Part shown: positions 35,289 through 45,712 of the stretch, piece after piece
How the letters are laid out: each line of letters starts with the position of its first letter
Position numbering within the stretch: the stretch's first letter is position 1
Source: Paenibacillus sp. JQZ6Y-1
GTDB lineage: Bacteria; Bacillota; Bacilli; Paenibacillales; Paenibacillaceae
Length of the DNA stretch: 64,000 nucleotides
Direction: 5' to 3'
Assembly (NCBI RefSeq): GCF_040719145.1
Contig: NZ_JBFDUZ010000001.1
Coordinates: 2,418,001-2,482,000 of the forward strand
Translations under genes and position numbers: made by a program
Notes under the pieces: generated by a model
Told to the model about the DNA's origin: nothing
The model's input: only the letters and a program-made list of their open reading frames with translations
Databases searched by the model: none

Positions 35289-38179
35289 GCTTGCTCCCCC
35301 TCTTGATTTGCAGCTTCCGCTTCCAGCGGCCGTTGTTCCAGCCATTCGGCGATACGGGGAATCATCTGCTGGGTTGGCATATGTTCCATTTTGGGACCAG
35401 GCAGCGAATAAAGAAAATGTCTGCCGTAATAAGCCTCAATCACCCGCGTATCATAAATCAGTACGATTCCTCGGTCATTTGCCGTACGGACGAGACGTCC
35501 AAAGCCCTGCTTAAACCGGATCACTGCCTGCGGCACGGATAATTTCATAAATGGGTTTTTCTTTTCTTTTTTCAAGCGTTCACTTTTGGCTTCTACGAGC
35601 GGATGATTCGGCGGCTGGAATGGCAACCGCACAATTGCCAGGCAGGTCAGCGCCTCGCCTGGAATATCGACACCTTCCCAGAAGCTGCTTGTTCCGAGCA
35701 ATACGGAAGCAGGATGCTCCTGAAAACGACGTGTCAACTTGGTACGGCTGCCGCCATCCACGCCCTGACCGAATACGGCAATCTCACTTGTAGATAAATT
35801 CTCTTTCAATGGCTCATACACCTGCTTGAGCATCCGGTATGAGGTAAATAATACCAGCATCCGTCCTCGGGTCGCCCGCGCAGCGTCTGCCAACGAATCG
35901 GCAAGCATAGCTACAAAATTCTGATCGCCCACACTGCCCTTCAGACTTGGAAAATCGCGCGGAATCAATACTAGTGATTGCTCGCGATAATTAAATGGCG
36001 ATTCCAACATCACCGTATTGAGCTTGTTGTTCTGCTCTGCTTCCTTCAATCCCAGTTGCTCGATCATATACTGGAACGTTTTATCAATCGAGAGCGTTGC
36101 CGATGTAAGAATGATGCTTTTCTTTTTATCAAAAAAGTGTTCTTTCAGCTGCTGACTCACATCGACCGGTACGGCATACATTTGCAGCGATTTGCTGCGG
36201 TAATTGCCATTGGCTTCGTACCAATATACCGTTTCTACACTATCCAGCTTGATAAAATGGCGCAAATCATCGCGTACCGCACCCAAATCCTTGAACAGCC
36301 CAGTTACATCGGTAACCAGCCCTTCGTTAACAAGCACATCATCGGATTCTTTGATTTTGCCCATCGTGTGCTCGCCCTGACGAACAATCTGACTGAGTGC
36401 AATATGAATGCGGTTCTCCAACTCGGTAATCTTTTCCCATTCTTCCGGCTTGTTCTGTGGAAGTAAACGCAGAGTAAACTGACCTGCTTCGCCTGGTGCA
36501 GCATCGCTGCGCTGTGGCAAAAGCGCAAACAGCAGCTCGCTCAGCTTATCCCAGTCTTCTTTCACATCTATGAGTTCAGGATATAGATTGTCAATTGCAA
36601 TCGCCCATTCCATACCACGCTCACTGCCCGATGATCCCAGCTGCTGGCGAAGCACGGCAAGCTGTCCATTTTTGCTGTCCTTGAATAGACGCAGCAGAGG
36701 TTGAACCAATGTGAAATATTTCATGTGCATACCCAGATGCTTACCTGCCACATCCTCCAAATGATGCGCCTCGTCAATGACCAGTCGTTCATAGGAAGGC
36801 AGCAATTGATGCCCTGCCTTGATGTCGGTAAACAGCTTGGAGTGATTGGTGATCACTACGTCTGCTGCTCCCGCTTCATGCTTGGCACGGTGATAGTAGC
36901 ATTGCTTAAACCACGGACAGGCGCGTCCAAGACAGGAATCGGTATCGCTTGCCACCGTTTCCCAGAACTCACCGCCCCGATTGCCCATATTCAATTCCTC
37001 ATCGTCTCCGGTTTCAGTAGCGGTCAGCCAGACAATCATCTGAGCGGCAATCAACACATCTTCCTTCGGACTCTGGAATTCTTTTGTATTTATTTTATGC
37101 TCAAATTTGCGCAGACACAAATAATGCTGTCGGCCCTTGAACACGGCAGCACGAAAGGCAAACGGAATCACCTGCGTCAACAGCGGAACATCGCGCTCAC
37201 GCAGTTGCTCCTGTAGATTGATCGTATGCGTACTAACCATGACGCGCTCACTGTTCTTCACGCTATGGTAAATGGATGGCAGCAAATAGCCGAGCGATTT
37301 GCCTGTTCCAGTGCCTGCCTCGATCAGCAGATGCTTATCATCGGATAATGCTCGAATAACCTCGTCGAACATATGGTTCTGAGGCTGACGTTCTTCATAA
37401 TCCGGCAGCAGCTTACGCAAATTATCCTTCACCTGCTGCAAAAACTCTTCAAATGATGTATCCGCCAGCGGCATATTGCCACGTTCATCCTCGGCGGACG
37501 GAATATCGATCCAATCGCCTACTTTTAGAGCTAACTGACGATAAAAGCGATGGCTGTCCAAATCTTGTACCGGCTGCGCTTCACGCTCCATACGCACCCC
37601 GTCAAAATACCAGCCTAGATCGCTATCCTGATTGTCGAACAGCTCAGACAATCGCTGCACGGTAATGAGCGGCAGCTCGTTCAGCTCCTCAATACATTTC
37701 AAAAAAACATACGCCGTCGCCAGCGCATCACTATCCGCCTGATGCGGACGGTCATGCTGAAAGCCGAGCGAGCTGCTGACCATGCTCAGCTGATAACTAG
37801 GCAGATTCGGAAAGAAAATGCGTAGGAAATCCATCGTATCCAGCACGCGACCTGTAAAAGGCAAATAACCCGTACGATCCAGCGCACGCTGCAAAAAGCC
37901 GAGGTCAAAGCCTACATTGTGTCCGACTAGTACAGCGTCCTCCAGCAGCGGGATCATATCCAGCATCACATCGTCGAGCTCCGGCGCGTCCTTCACATCG
38001 TCATTGCTAATGCCAGTCAATCCACTGATAAAAGCCGGAATGGAGACGGACGGCTTCACCATCGAACTGTATACCTGTGAAATGGTTGAATCATGATCTA
38101 TAATGGCAAGTCCCACTTGGATAATATCATCCGTCGATTGGGTTCCTGTTGTTTCAAAATCCAGTACAGCAAATTTCAT
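35285..38179 (-). CDS. dinG: DinG-family helicase with N-terminal 3'-5' exonuclease domain
   Basis: A 964-residue DNA repair protein. Residues 1-170 form a DEDDh exonuclease like DnaQ (DFETTG at 7-12, HNVGFDLGFL at 87-96, HQADSDALAT at 146-155). The XPD-like helicase has Walker A AGTGTGKS (288-295), DEAH in VIDEAHHL near 470 and GTSSFWEGVDIPGE near 845. Cysteines 355, 416, 421 and 427 have the x4, x5 spacing of the iron-sulphur ligands in E. coli DinG, so a cluster is possible here. It starts the dinG-rex-mtaD unit. Confidence 0.94.
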   Translation of the reverse strand: MKFAVLDFETTGTQSTDDIIQVGLAIIDHDSTISQVYSSMVKPSVSIPAFISGLTGISNDDVKDAPELDDVMLDMIPLLEDAVLVGHNVGFDLGFLQRALDRTGYLPFTGRVLDTMDFLRIFFPNLPSYQLSMVSSSLGFQHDRPHQADSDALATAYVFLKCIEELNELPLITVQRLSELFDNQDSDLGWYFDGVRMEREAQPVQDLDSHRFYRQLALKVGDWIDIPSAEDERGNMPLADTSFEEFLQQVKDNLRKLLPDYEERQPQNHMFDEVIRALSDDKHLLIEAGTGTGKSLGYLLPSIYHSVKNSERVMVSTHTINLQEQLRERDVPLLTQVIPFAFRAAVFKGRQHYLCLRKFEHKINTKEFQSPKEDVLIAAQMIVWLTATETGDDEELNMGNRGGEFWETVASDTDSCLGRACPWFKQCYYHRAKHEAGAADVVITNHSKLFTDIKAGHQLLPSYERLVIDEAHHLEDVAGKHLGMHMKYFTLVQPLLRLFKDSKNGQLAVLRQQLGSSGSERGMEWAIAIDNLYPELIDVKEDWDKLSELLFALLPQRSDAAPGEAGQFTLRLLPQNKPEEWEKITELENRIHIALSQIVRQGEHTMGKIKESDDVLVNEGLVTDVTGLFKDLGAVRDDLRHFIKLDSVETVYWYEANGNYRSKSLQMYAVPVDVSQQLKEHFFDKKKSIILTSATLSIDKTFQYMIEQLGLKEAEQNNKLNTVMLESPFNYREQSLVLIPRDFPSLKGSVGDQNFVAMLADSLADAARATRGRMLVLFTSYRMLKQVYEPLKENLSTSEIAVFGQGVDGGSRTKLTRRFQEHPASVLLGTSSFWEGVDIPGEALTCLAIVRLPFQPPNHPLVEAKSERLKKEKKNPFMKLSVPQAVIRFKQGFGRLVRTANDRGIVLIYDTRVIEAYYGRHFLYSLPGPKMEHMPTQQMIPRIAEWLEQRPLEAEAANQEGEQA

Positions 38180-38280
38180 GGATGTCTAAATCCTTTCCCT
38201 GCAGTTGTCTGATCCTGGTGTAAACATACTCAACTATCAGCATACCAGAAGACCGCAGTTTTGAAAATCAACCACACGCA

Positions 38281-38331
38281 CCCACAACAAAAGGTGATAC
38301 CGGGCGCGAATCGGCTCGCACAGTATCACCC
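38281..38331 (-). terminator. Terminator-like hairpin upstream of dinG
   Basis: GGTGATAC and GTATCACC form a perfect 8-bp stem around an 18-24 nt loop with some internal pairing, followed by TTTTGTT when read on the minus strand. It lies about 100 bases before the dinG start. An extended -10 sequence (TGGTATGCT) sits between hairpin and gene, so the hairpin may end another transcript or attenuate a longer dinG leader. Confidence 0.5.
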
Positions 38332-38566
38332 TGCTTCGGCGTTTATGAATGATTACAGTATACCCCAAATCGAACGGTTGTTCCACAGGTTTGTGTAAAC
38401 ACCTCGGAATGGTTCGCAATTTGTAGATACCAGCCAAGCAATGATTTACACTCGCCGTCTGCTAGATTATATTAAGTATAAATACCTTGCTGCGTTGATT
38501 ACTAAGCACTATACCCCTGCATATATCATCCTAATCAAGCGCTTATATTCCAAAGGAGATATTTTA

Positions 38567-40288
38567 TTGAACAGCTTACTTGCAAGAATGATTGTATGTT
38601 TCTCCGTTTTGATCGTGATTGGGTTTGCCATTGTGGGATTGACGGTCTATCAATCCTCAAATTCATTAGTGACTCAGTCTATTGGCACACAGGCTGAACA
38701 GGTTGCTCTCCGAGCAAGCGCATTGATCGATCCGGTACAGTATTCTGCCATTCCAGCTCGCGAAGGTGGCGAGACAGCTTATTATACCAAGCTTCGTCAG
38801 CAGCTGAATCAACTACGCGAGGATAATGGCTTCCGCTATATTTATACAATGAATCGCACGATGAACAACGGTCAAGAGCAATATGTCTACATTGTAGATG
38901 GTGCGCCGCAAGACGTATCTGAGGATGATTTTTCTCCACTGGGGACAGTCGAGGAGGAAGTGTATCCCGCTATGCAGCAGGTAATGAACACCGGACAGCC
39001 TGCCGTAGGCGATCTAACCAAAGATCAGTATGGCGCAATTATTACCTCCTTTGTACCGATCAAAAATGCAGCCGGACAAACGATTGGCGTGCTAGGTGCC
39101 GATCTGGATGCGACCAATATTTATGAATTGATGCAGAAGTCCAAGCAAACGACACTTATCGTCTCCCTGCTGATCCTGCTTGTAAGCCTGCTGCTTGTGT
39201 ACATTCTTGCACGTTATCTTATTCGTCCACTCCGACGATTGAACGAGGATATTCATCGGGTGAATGAAGGCGATCTGACGATTGAGATTCGTACAACCAG
39301 CAAGGATGAAATTGGGCAATTGTCCGCTTCGTTTGGTAGGCTAGTTGCCGATACACGCAATGTTATTGTCGGTATTCGCGATAGTGCACAGGAACTTCAG
39401 CAAGCTGCTATTGGTCTTTCGGAGCAATCTCGCAGCACCTCGGATACGAGTCGTACGATTGCGGGTCATGTACACGAGACGTCAGCCGATACGCAGACGC
39501 AAGCTGCTCACGCCATTGAAATGCAGCATGGTATGAACGAAGTGAATGGCGGAATGCAGCGCATTGCGGAAGCCGTCAATATCGTCTCTGATCGATCCAG
39601 TGATACGCTGGAGCAAAGTGTTCAAGGTAAACAAGCCATCGGACAAGCGGTGTCACAGATGGAAGCGATCACACAATCGTCGGATCAGATGGCAGCTGCA
39701 ACAGGGCAGCTTCAGCAGCATTCCGACCGCATTGAAGGCATTTTGCAGTTGATTAATGATATTGCTAGTCAGACACATTTGCTTGCACTGAACGCTTCCA
39801 TCGAAGCTGCTCGTGCGGGTGAGCATGGACAGGGCTTTGCTGTCGTTGCTGGTGAAGTACAGAAATTGGCTGGACAATCCAAATCCTCCGCTTCTGTAGT
39901 GGCTGAGATCGTAACCGCGATGCAGCGTGAGATCGGTGAGCTGCATCGGCATATGGAAGTCAATCGGACAGAAACGTATACGAGTATGAATGTAGTACAG
40001 CATGCCGGACAATCGTTTGAACATATTCACCATCGTCTCGGTGAGGTGGCAGCGCAGCTTCATCAAGTATCTGAATCCTCCTCCGAAATATCTGCGATTT
40101 CGCAGCAAATGCTTGTCTCAGTTGACGAAATGGAAGCGATCACGCGTCAGTCTGCCCGTCGCTTCGAGCAAGTTACCGAAGGCGCTGAGGAGCAGCAAGC
40201 AGCTATGGAGCATGTGAATCATTCAGCGAATCATTTAGCTGGGTTGTCTGAGCGTTTGAATGGGTTGATTGGACGCTTTAAAGTATAG
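38567..40288 (+). CDS. Methyl-accepting chemotaxis protein with a Cache-type sensor
   Basis: A chemoreceptor of 573 residues from a TTG start at 38567, which has AAAGGAG eight bases upstream; the longer ATG frame has no RBS. TM1 covers about 10-30. The outer domain ([38 protein letters not shown]) reads like a single Cache ligand-binding module. TM2 near 210-232 leads into HAMP ([18 protein letters not shown]) and the signalling coiled coil with [26 protein letters not shown] at the tip. It is a single-gene unit ending in a strong terminator. Confidence 0.94.
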   Translation: MNSLLARMIVCFSVLIVIGFAIVGLTVYQSSNSLVTQSIGTQAEQVALRASALIDPVQYSAIPAREGGETAYYTKLRQQLNQLREDNGFRYIYTMNRTMNNGQEQYVYIVDGAPQDVSEDDFSPLGTVEEEVYPAMQQVMNTGQPAVGDLTKDQYGAIITSFVPIKNAAGQTIGVLGADLDATNIYELMQKSKQTTLIVSLLILLVSLLLVYILARYLIRPLRRLNEDIHRVNEGDLTIEIRTTSKDEIGQLSASFGRLVADTRNVIVGIRDSAQELQQAAIGLSEQSRSTSDTSRTIAGHVHETSADTQTQAAHAIEMQHGMNEVNGGMQRIAEAVNIVSDRSSDTLEQSVQGKQAIGQAVSQMEAITQSSDQMAAATGQLQQHSDRIEGILQLINDIASQTHLLALNASIEAARAGEHGQGFAVVAGEVQKLAGQSKSSASVVAEIVTAMQREIGELHRHMEVNRTETYTSMNVVQHAGQSFEHIHHRLGEVAAQLHQVSESSSEISAISQQMLVSVDEMEAITRQSARRFEQVTEGAEEQQAAMEHVNHSANHLAGLSERLNGLIGRFKV

Positions 40289-40351
40289 TAAGACAGATAT
40301 AAACAGGAACGAGCAACATTGGGTATCACATCGACAGGGGAATGACAAAAT

Positions 40352-40392
40352 AAAAAGGAATGCCTGCTTATATAGCAGGCATTCCTTTTTTC
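40352..40392. terminator. Bidirectional terminator between the chemoreceptor and panD
   Basis: A perfect 16-bp stem pairs 40352-40367 (AAAAAGGAATGCCTGC) with 40375-40390, with A and T tracts on either side, shared by two converging genes. Confidence 0.92.
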
Positions 40393-40459
40393 TATATTTA
40401 CGTTGAAGCTTATCTCTAGCCAAATCACGGTTCAAAACCATTCATCGGCTGACTTTGCT

Positions 40460-40843
40460 TTAGACAATCGTCGCGTGAACTTCCTTGTGGGCTTCCATTA
40501 CGACTTTGTTCTGCTCGTCCACGAATACGACAGTGGGGCGATGTTCCTTCGCTTCCGCATTATCGACTGTAGCATACGAGATAATGATCACGTTGTCGCC
40601 GGGTTGCACCAAACGGGCAGCTGCACCGTTCAGGCAGATCACACCGCTTCCGCGTGGACCGACAATCACGTACGTTTCCAGACGTGCGCCGTTGTTGTTA
40701 TTCACGATCTGTACTTTCTCGTTTTCCAGCAGATCGGCGGCATCCATCAGATCTTCGTCGATCGTAACACTGCCAACGTAGTTGAGGTTTGCCTCGGTAA
40801 CGGTAGCGCGGTGGATTTTGGATTTCATCATTGTTCTATACAT
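40460..40843 (-). CDS. panD: Aspartate 1-decarboxylase
   Basis: Makes beta-alanine from aspartate for pantothenate. The start at 40843 gives MYRTMM and 127 residues, the standard length, and AAAGGGG lies upstream; an earlier in-frame ATG adds three residues. G24-S25 in YVGSVTID is the self-cleavage site that produces the pyruvoyl cofactor. It overlaps panC by eight bases, last gene of panBCD. Confidence 0.96.
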   Translation of the reverse strand: MYRTMMKSKIHRATVTEANLNYVGSVTIDEDLMDAADLLENEKVQIVNNNNGARLETYVIVGPRGSGVICLNGAAARLVQPGDNVIIISYATVDNAEAKEHRPTVVFVDEQNKVVMEAHKEVHATIV

Positions 40844-41741
40844 GCAGGGCAACCCCTTTCGTTTCCATAATCACATTGTCGATCAGACGCGTTTTGCCGA
40901 ATTTGACAGCCAGCGCCATAATGATCTCGGACGATAGGTCACCGACGACCGTTGTATCTGCCAGTGTCTCCAAGTGTGGAAACGTCATGATCTCAGCATA
41001 GTCGATCACTGCAATAGGCGATGTACCAATCTCGCTGCGCAGCATGGCACGAACATCACCAGCAGTCATATGCGGCTGTTCCATGATACGCTGCTTAACC
41101 AGCTCTAAGGAACGTGACAGAACCAGTGCCTGACTGCGTTCCTCGTCTGACAAATACACATTGCGTGAGCTGAGCGCCAGTCCGTCCTGCTCGCGAATGA
41201 TCGGGCATGGCACAATCTCAATATCCATATTCAGGTCGACAACCATTTGCTTGATGACAGCGACCTGCTGCGCATCCTTCGCGCCAAAGAAAGCAGCATC
41301 TGGCTTCACAATATTGAACAGCTTGGTCACCACCGTCGATACACCGTCAAAGTGACCCGGACGCGAAGCGCCACATAGAGAATCGGTCAGATCGGCAACA
41401 CTCACATGCGTTTTGGTCGGTGTTGGATACATATCGTCGACGCCCGGCATAAACACGATGTCCACGCCTTCGCGTTCTGCCAATGCTAAATCGCGCTGTT
41501 CATCGCGTGGGTATTGTTCAAAATCCTCATTCGGTCCAAACTGAATCGGATTGACGAAAATACTAATCACGACAATATCATTGTGCTGTTTGGCACGGCG
41601 CATTAGACTGGCATGTCCATCATGCAAAAAGCCCATTGTCGGTACCAATCCAACGGTCGCTTCATGTCCATTGCTGGAACGCTCTCCGCGAAGATGTTTA
41701 ACTTGCTGTCTGACTTCGGATATGCTGCGTACTACTTTCAC
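40836..41741 (-). CDS. panC: Pantothenate synthetase (pantoate-beta-alanine ligase)
   Basis: Joins pantoate and beta-alanine with ATP to form pantothenate. The 301 residues show [19 protein letters not shown], containing the HIGH-like nucleotidyltransferase motif, [18 protein letters not shown], and [13 protein letters not shown], the typical PanC pocket. The start overlaps the panB stop by ATGA. Confidence 0.96.
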   Translation of the reverse strand: MKVVRSISEVRQQVKHLRGERSSNGHEATVGLVPTMGFLHDGHASLMRRAKQHNDIVVISIFVNPIQFGPNEDFEQYPRDEQRDLALAEREGVDIVFMPGVDDMYPTPTKTHVSVADLTDSLCGASRPGHFDGVSTVVTKLFNIVKPDAAFFGAKDAQQVAVIKQMVVDLNMDIEIVPCPIIREQDGLALSSRNVYLSDEERSQALVLSRSLELVKQRIMEQPHMTAGDVRAMLRSEIGTSPIAVIDYAEIMTFPHLETLADTTVVGDLSSEIIMALAVKFGKTRLIDNVIMETKGVALHV

Positions 41742-42610
41742 GATAAATTCTCCACCTTCCGTTGTTGTCCATACAAGGAATCCAGTGCTTTTTCATCTGG
41801 ATTGAACACATGTTGCTCCGCCGGAAACGCACGGTCTTTCACTTCACTGACATATTGCTCCAATGCGGTACGAATCGTCGTCCCAATATCCGCGTACGTT
41901 TTAACAAAGCGCTTGTCGCGGTAACTGTCAGTATATTTCACCACATCGTGGAAAACGAGCACCTGTCCGTCACAGCCGCGTCCTGCACCGATACCGATGG
42001 TTGGAATCGACAGCTCACCAGTAATACGAGCAGCCGTATCTTCCGTCACCAATTCTAGTACTACACCGAACGCGCCAGCTGCTTCCAGTGCCTTTGCATC
42101 ATTCAGCAGACGTTGGGCGTCTTGCTCATCTTTCCCTTGAATGCGATACCCACCAATCTGATGCACCGATTGTGGCGTCAGACCGATATGCGCCAGTACT
42201 GGCACACCTGCGCGCGTGATCGCAGCTACGGTATCGGCAATCTCAGCACCGCCCTCCAGCTTGATCGCATGGGCATGCCCTTCTTGCATAATGCGCTTCA
42301 CGTTGCGCAATGTTTCATCTATACTCCCGTGATAGGTCATAAACGGCAAATCCGCGACGATAAAAGTAGATTGTGCGCCCCGCGCCACCGCTCTGGAATG
42401 ATAGACAATATCGTCTACGGTGACCGGAATGGTGGAATCGTAGCCGAGCACTACATTGCCCAGCGAATCCCCGATCAACAGCATATCCAGCCCGGCTTCC
42501 TCAGCCAGTCGTGCGGTCGGGTAATCATAGGCGGTTACCATCGTAATCGGAATGCCCTCGGATTTCATTTTTTTCATTTTTACAATATTCAGCGGCGTTT
42601 TGGCTGCCAT
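41738..42610 (-). CDS. panB: 3-methyl-2-oxobutanoate hydroxymethyltransferase
   Basis: First pantothenate enzyme: adds a hydroxymethyl group from methylene-tetrahydrofolate to 2-oxoisovalerate. A TIM-barrel of 290 residues: VTAYDYPTARLAEEAG near 24, LIGDSLGNVVLGYDST with metal and substrate contacts, HIGLTPQ near 137, and GIGAGRGCDGQVLVFHD. The RBS AAAGGAG precedes the ATG. A terminator ends only about 40 bases upstream, so expression probably depends on read-through of a regulated leader. Confidence 0.96.
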   Translation of the reverse strand: MAAKTPLNIVKMKKMKSEGIPITMVTAYDYPTARLAEEAGLDMLLIGDSLGNVVLGYDSTIPVTVDDIVYHSRAVARGAQSTFIVADLPFMTYHGSIDETLRNVKRIMQEGHAHAIKLEGGAEIADTVAAITRAGVPVLAHIGLTPQSVHQIGGYRIQGKDEQDAQRLLNDAKALEAAGAFGVVLELVTEDTAARITGELSIPTIGIGAGRGCDGQVLVFHDVVKYTDSYRDKRFVKTYADIGTTIRTALEQYVSEVKDRAFPAEQHVFNPDEKALDSLYGQQRKVENLS

Positions 42611-43358
42611 GTGACATCAGGCTCCTTTGTATTCAAAATAGTTTTTGGACAAAATAAAAAACCTTTTCGTCTTGTGCGAAAAAGGTCCTGAGTCCAAAAA
42701 AGAGTCACTTTGCGATCATCTCTTCTGTCTCGGTCCCATAAGGCTCAGAGCAGAATTGAATATAGCCAACACCTCGCTTCATCTGCGTATCTCATTGGAT
42801 ACGATGATTGGATTCATAGCAGAATTGCCGGATGTATGGAGTTCACACTCCAGCCTGTCCAGCATAATCAGCCCTCCGCTTCCCATCAGTCAGAAAAGTC
42901 ACAGACTTTTCCATAAGCCTATGCAGTGTCGGAAAATCGAATCCCAATGCTGTATAGGGCTACTGTATGCTCTATGGTCAGATTCCGAATCACAGCCGCG
43001 ATGACGGTCTGTTTCATCCTCTTCCGAGCAAAGGTTACGCGTTCAGACTGCCGGTGCTTGCCTGCCAGCTCACACCAACGTAACATGAGAAAGTACGGCT
43101 CGGCGCTTGCCGATACCGTCTTCCTGCATAGTATACCAGAGTGACATTCAAATTTCACTAATTTCCGCGATAAAATAGATAGCTGTTTACGAATCGTACC
43201 TATATCCGATTTTACCACTAGGATTTATTGAATATCATGTAACAATTGTCATCCTAGATTCTATTTCGTATCTAGCTACCCTCTACACTGAATAGACCAC
43301 ATAAAGGCATGCAAAGATACGATATACACAACATACAACGATATAAACGACACCACAC
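42611..43358 (-). promoter_or_regulatory. Gene-free panB leader ending in a terminator, probable attenuator
   Basis: Between birA and panB lie about 750 bases with no convincing gene. On the minus strand the last element is a hairpin pairing 42661-42669 with 42677-42686, followed by TTTTTATTTTG, and only about 40 bases remain before the panB start, with no room for a normal promoter. Upstream are small perfect hairpins at 42837-42852 (TGGAGT/ACTCCA) and 42893-42911 (GAAAAGTC/GACTTTTC). No T-box sequence was found. The published pan RNA motif occurs in this position in Firmicutes, but I cannot confirm a match by eye. Confidence 0.55.
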
Positions 43359-44330
43359 TCAGAAGCCGACTTCACCGGAATACACTGGCAAAATCTGTCC
43401 ATCTGCATGTTCTAGCAGTAGCTCACCGTTTGGTCCAAGCCCGCGTGCGATGCCTTGTAACGAACCTTGTAGCGTTTTGACCGTCACTGGGCTGCCGATT
43501 GCAAACGCCAATGCTTCCCATAATGCCGCAATATGCGCAAAGCCTTCCCGATTATACAATTCGTACAGCGATTCCAGCTCGCTCATAATCGCCGTCACTA
43601 CTTCTGTACGATCAACGGGCTCGCCGCGCTGAATGCGTAGCGAAGTCGCAACCGGACGTACGTCCTCCGGCAAATCCTCTGGTGCCAAATTCACATCAAT
43701 ACCAAAGCCTGCCAGTGCATAACGTACATATCCGTCCTCCGCTGCGGATTCGACCAGAATGCCGCATACTTTGCGACCATCGATCAGCAGATCGTTCGGC
43801 CATTTGATACCGATGTCCAGCCCGCTCACATTCCGCAGCGCACGGCAGATTGCCACCGCTGCAAGCAACGTCAGCTGCGATGTATATTGCAATGGCTGCT
43901 GTGGACGCATCACAACCGTCATCCACACCCCTCGACCGGGTGGCGAATGAAACCGTCGTCCCTGCCGTCCGCGACCCGCCGTTTGTTCCTCAGCGATAAC
44001 CAGCGTACCTTCTATTGCGCCTTGCTCGGCAAGCTCCCGTGCTACATCCTGCGTTGAACCGATCGTATCCAGCAGATGCAGTGGCTGTCCCCACGATGTT
44101 CGTTTACTAAGCTGCAATCGTAAGGATACCTCGTCAAAACGGTCGGGATACCGCACAATCCGATAGCCTTTACGGGAAACAGAGTCAAATTCATATCCCT
44201 GCTCCTTGAGCCGGTTAATGCCTTTCCAGATCGCCGTACGGCTTACTGACATCAGGCGGCTAATCTCCTCGCCGGAAATATATTCACCCGGACGCGCCGT
44301 CAGCAATTCCAGCAGTTGTTCGTCGCGCAT
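43359..44330 (-). CDS. birA: Biotin-protein ligase / biotin operon repressor
   Basis: Attaches biotin to acetyl-CoA carboxylase and represses biotin genes when biotinyl-AMP accumulates. The 323 residues start with a winged-helix domain (LLELLTARPGEYISGEEISRLM, RTAIWKGINRLKEQGYE, 5-50) and continue with the ligase core: GRGRQGRRFHSPPGRGVWMT near 118-137 and GIKWPNDLLIDGRKVCGIL near 177-195. The presence of both halves indicates the bifunctional form. The start overlaps the cca stop (TAATG). Confidence 0.95.
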   Translation of the reverse strand: MRDEQLLELLTARPGEYISGEEISRLMSVSRTAIWKGINRLKEQGYEFDSVSRKGYRIVRYPDRFDEVSLRLQLSKRTSWGQPLHLLDTIGSTQDVARELAEQGAIEGTLVIAEEQTAGRGRQGRRFHSPPGRGVWMTVVMRPQQPLQYTSQLTLLAAVAICRALRNVSGLDIGIKWPNDLLIDGRKVCGILVESAAEDGYVRYALAGFGIDVNLAPEDLPEDVRPVATSLRIQRGEPVDRTEVVTAIMSELESLYELYNREGFAHIAALWEALAFAIGSPVTVKTLQGSLQGIARGLGPNGELLLEHADGQILPVYSGEVGF

Positions 44331-45703
44331 TATGCCTGCTCTCCTTCCCGGTGTCGTTGGACGGCGTATGCTACGATTGAATCCGTGTCATTCGCTAGAT
44401 CGCCAACTGCCACTTTTAGCAAAATCTCGTTCATCAGCTGTCCCAGCCATGCACCGCCGCGCGTATCCAGCGCCGCTAGCACTTGCTGTCCGTTAACATT
44501 GACATCAGCGAGACTCCAAACTTTTTGAGCAGACAGCCATTCCAGTGCATGAGCAGCAATATAATGTATTGGCGGTATCGTTCCTGCTTCCGGTAATACA
44601 TTGTACAGCAGCAGCCAGTGCACAGCTGCTTCGCGTCCATGATTTAACACGCCCGCTGTCCAGATGCGATAGACCTGCTCCGTTGTCCACTGTGGTTCGG
44701 CTGTCGATGACAACTCTTCGTTTAACCATTCATGCAGCCGAATCAACCGACTCAGCTTGTCGGTAAACACATTGGCAAATGTCCATTCCTTCATCGTCTG
44801 ACGCACATTATCGCCATTCAATCCGAGCGACATCGCAATCAACGTCCAACTGAGCAGCGAACGATCGATCACTACCTGTTCCCATAAAGACTGCAAATCA
44901 GAATTGCCACTGTCCAGTTCTTGCACCCGCAGGTTCAGCTTCACTGCTGTCAGATCATCCAGACGCTTCAGCAGCTCTGGGCGCTGCGGCGGACAAGGCA
45001 CTTGCATCTTCATATGCTCGACCAGTCCACTACTGCGCAGCAATTCAATCCCTTTATACGGATGCGGTCCAGCGATCATCTTTTCCATCTCTACCCGAAT
45101 GCGCTCGGTAGCGATATAAGAGATCAGCTCACGGCGATACACCAGCGCCTGCCACGTCTTCTCTTCCAGTTCAAAATCAAATACTGAAGCGAAGCGAATC
45201 CCACGTACCATACGTAGCGCATCCTCTTCAAATCGTTCCTCCGCTTCACCTACGCAACGAATGATTCCTTTTCCCAAATCATCCTGACCGTGAAAAGGGT
45301 CCACGTATTCATTGTTCAATCCGCGTGCAATCGCATTCATCGTAAAATCACGACGACGCAAATCCTCATACAGATCGCTGACAAACTCTACCTGCTCTGG
45401 ACGCCGATGGTCCACATACTGACTTTCTGTACGGTAGGTCGTCAGCTCAAAATGCTCACCGTCTACAATGACCGTGATCGTGCCATGCGCAATCCCCGTT
45501 GGCACTGTATGTTCAAACAGGTCAATCACCTGCTCTGGTGTTGCGTTCGTTGCTATATCCATATCGTTAATCGGTCGACCAAGCAGCTCATCGCGTACAC
45601 AGCCACCGACAAAATAACCTTCATATCCGTGATCGGCGAGACGGCGGAGCAGGGAAAGTCCCTGTTCCGCCGTTTTCGCGTCTACCCATTTCCATTGTAC
45701 CAT
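44330..45703 (-). CDS. cca: CCA tRNA nucleotidyltransferase
   Basis: Adds or repairs the 3'-CCA end of tRNAs. A class II enzyme of 457 residues: VGGCVRDELLGRPINDMDIAT at about 32-52 contains the nucleotidyltransferase signature and the catalytic aspartates, and RRRDFTMNAIA and EDALRMVRGIRFAS are the next conserved motifs. The C-terminal half is helical for tRNA binding. It sits between bshA and birA as in B. subtilis. Confidence 0.96.
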   Translation of the reverse strand: MVQWKWVDAKTAEQGLSLLRRLADHGYEGYFVGGCVRDELLGRPINDMDIATNATPEQVIDLFEHTVPTGIAHGTITVIVDGEHFELTTYRTESQYVDHRRPEQVEFVSDLYEDLRRRDFTMNAIARGLNNEYVDPFHGQDDLGKGIIRCVGEAEERFEEDALRMVRGIRFASVFDFELEEKTWQALVYRRELISYIATERIRVEMEKMIAGPHPYKGIELLRSSGLVEHMKMQVPCPPQRPELLKRLDDLTAVKLNLRVQELDSGNSDLQSLWEQVVIDRSLLSWTLIAMSLGLNGDNVRQTMKEWTFANVFTDKLSRLIRLHEWLNEELSSTAEPQWTTEQVYRIWTAGVLNHGREAAVHWLLLYNVLPEAGTIPPIHYIAAHALEWLSAQKVWSLADVNVNGQQVLAALDTRGGAWLGQLMNEILLKVAVGDLANDTDSIVAYAVQRHREGEQA

Positions 45704-45712
45704 TGCGTAATA

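Noticed and set aside
42919..43218. 99-codon minus-strand frame in the panB leader
   Set aside because: No RBS or recognised motif; the region looks like leader RNA.
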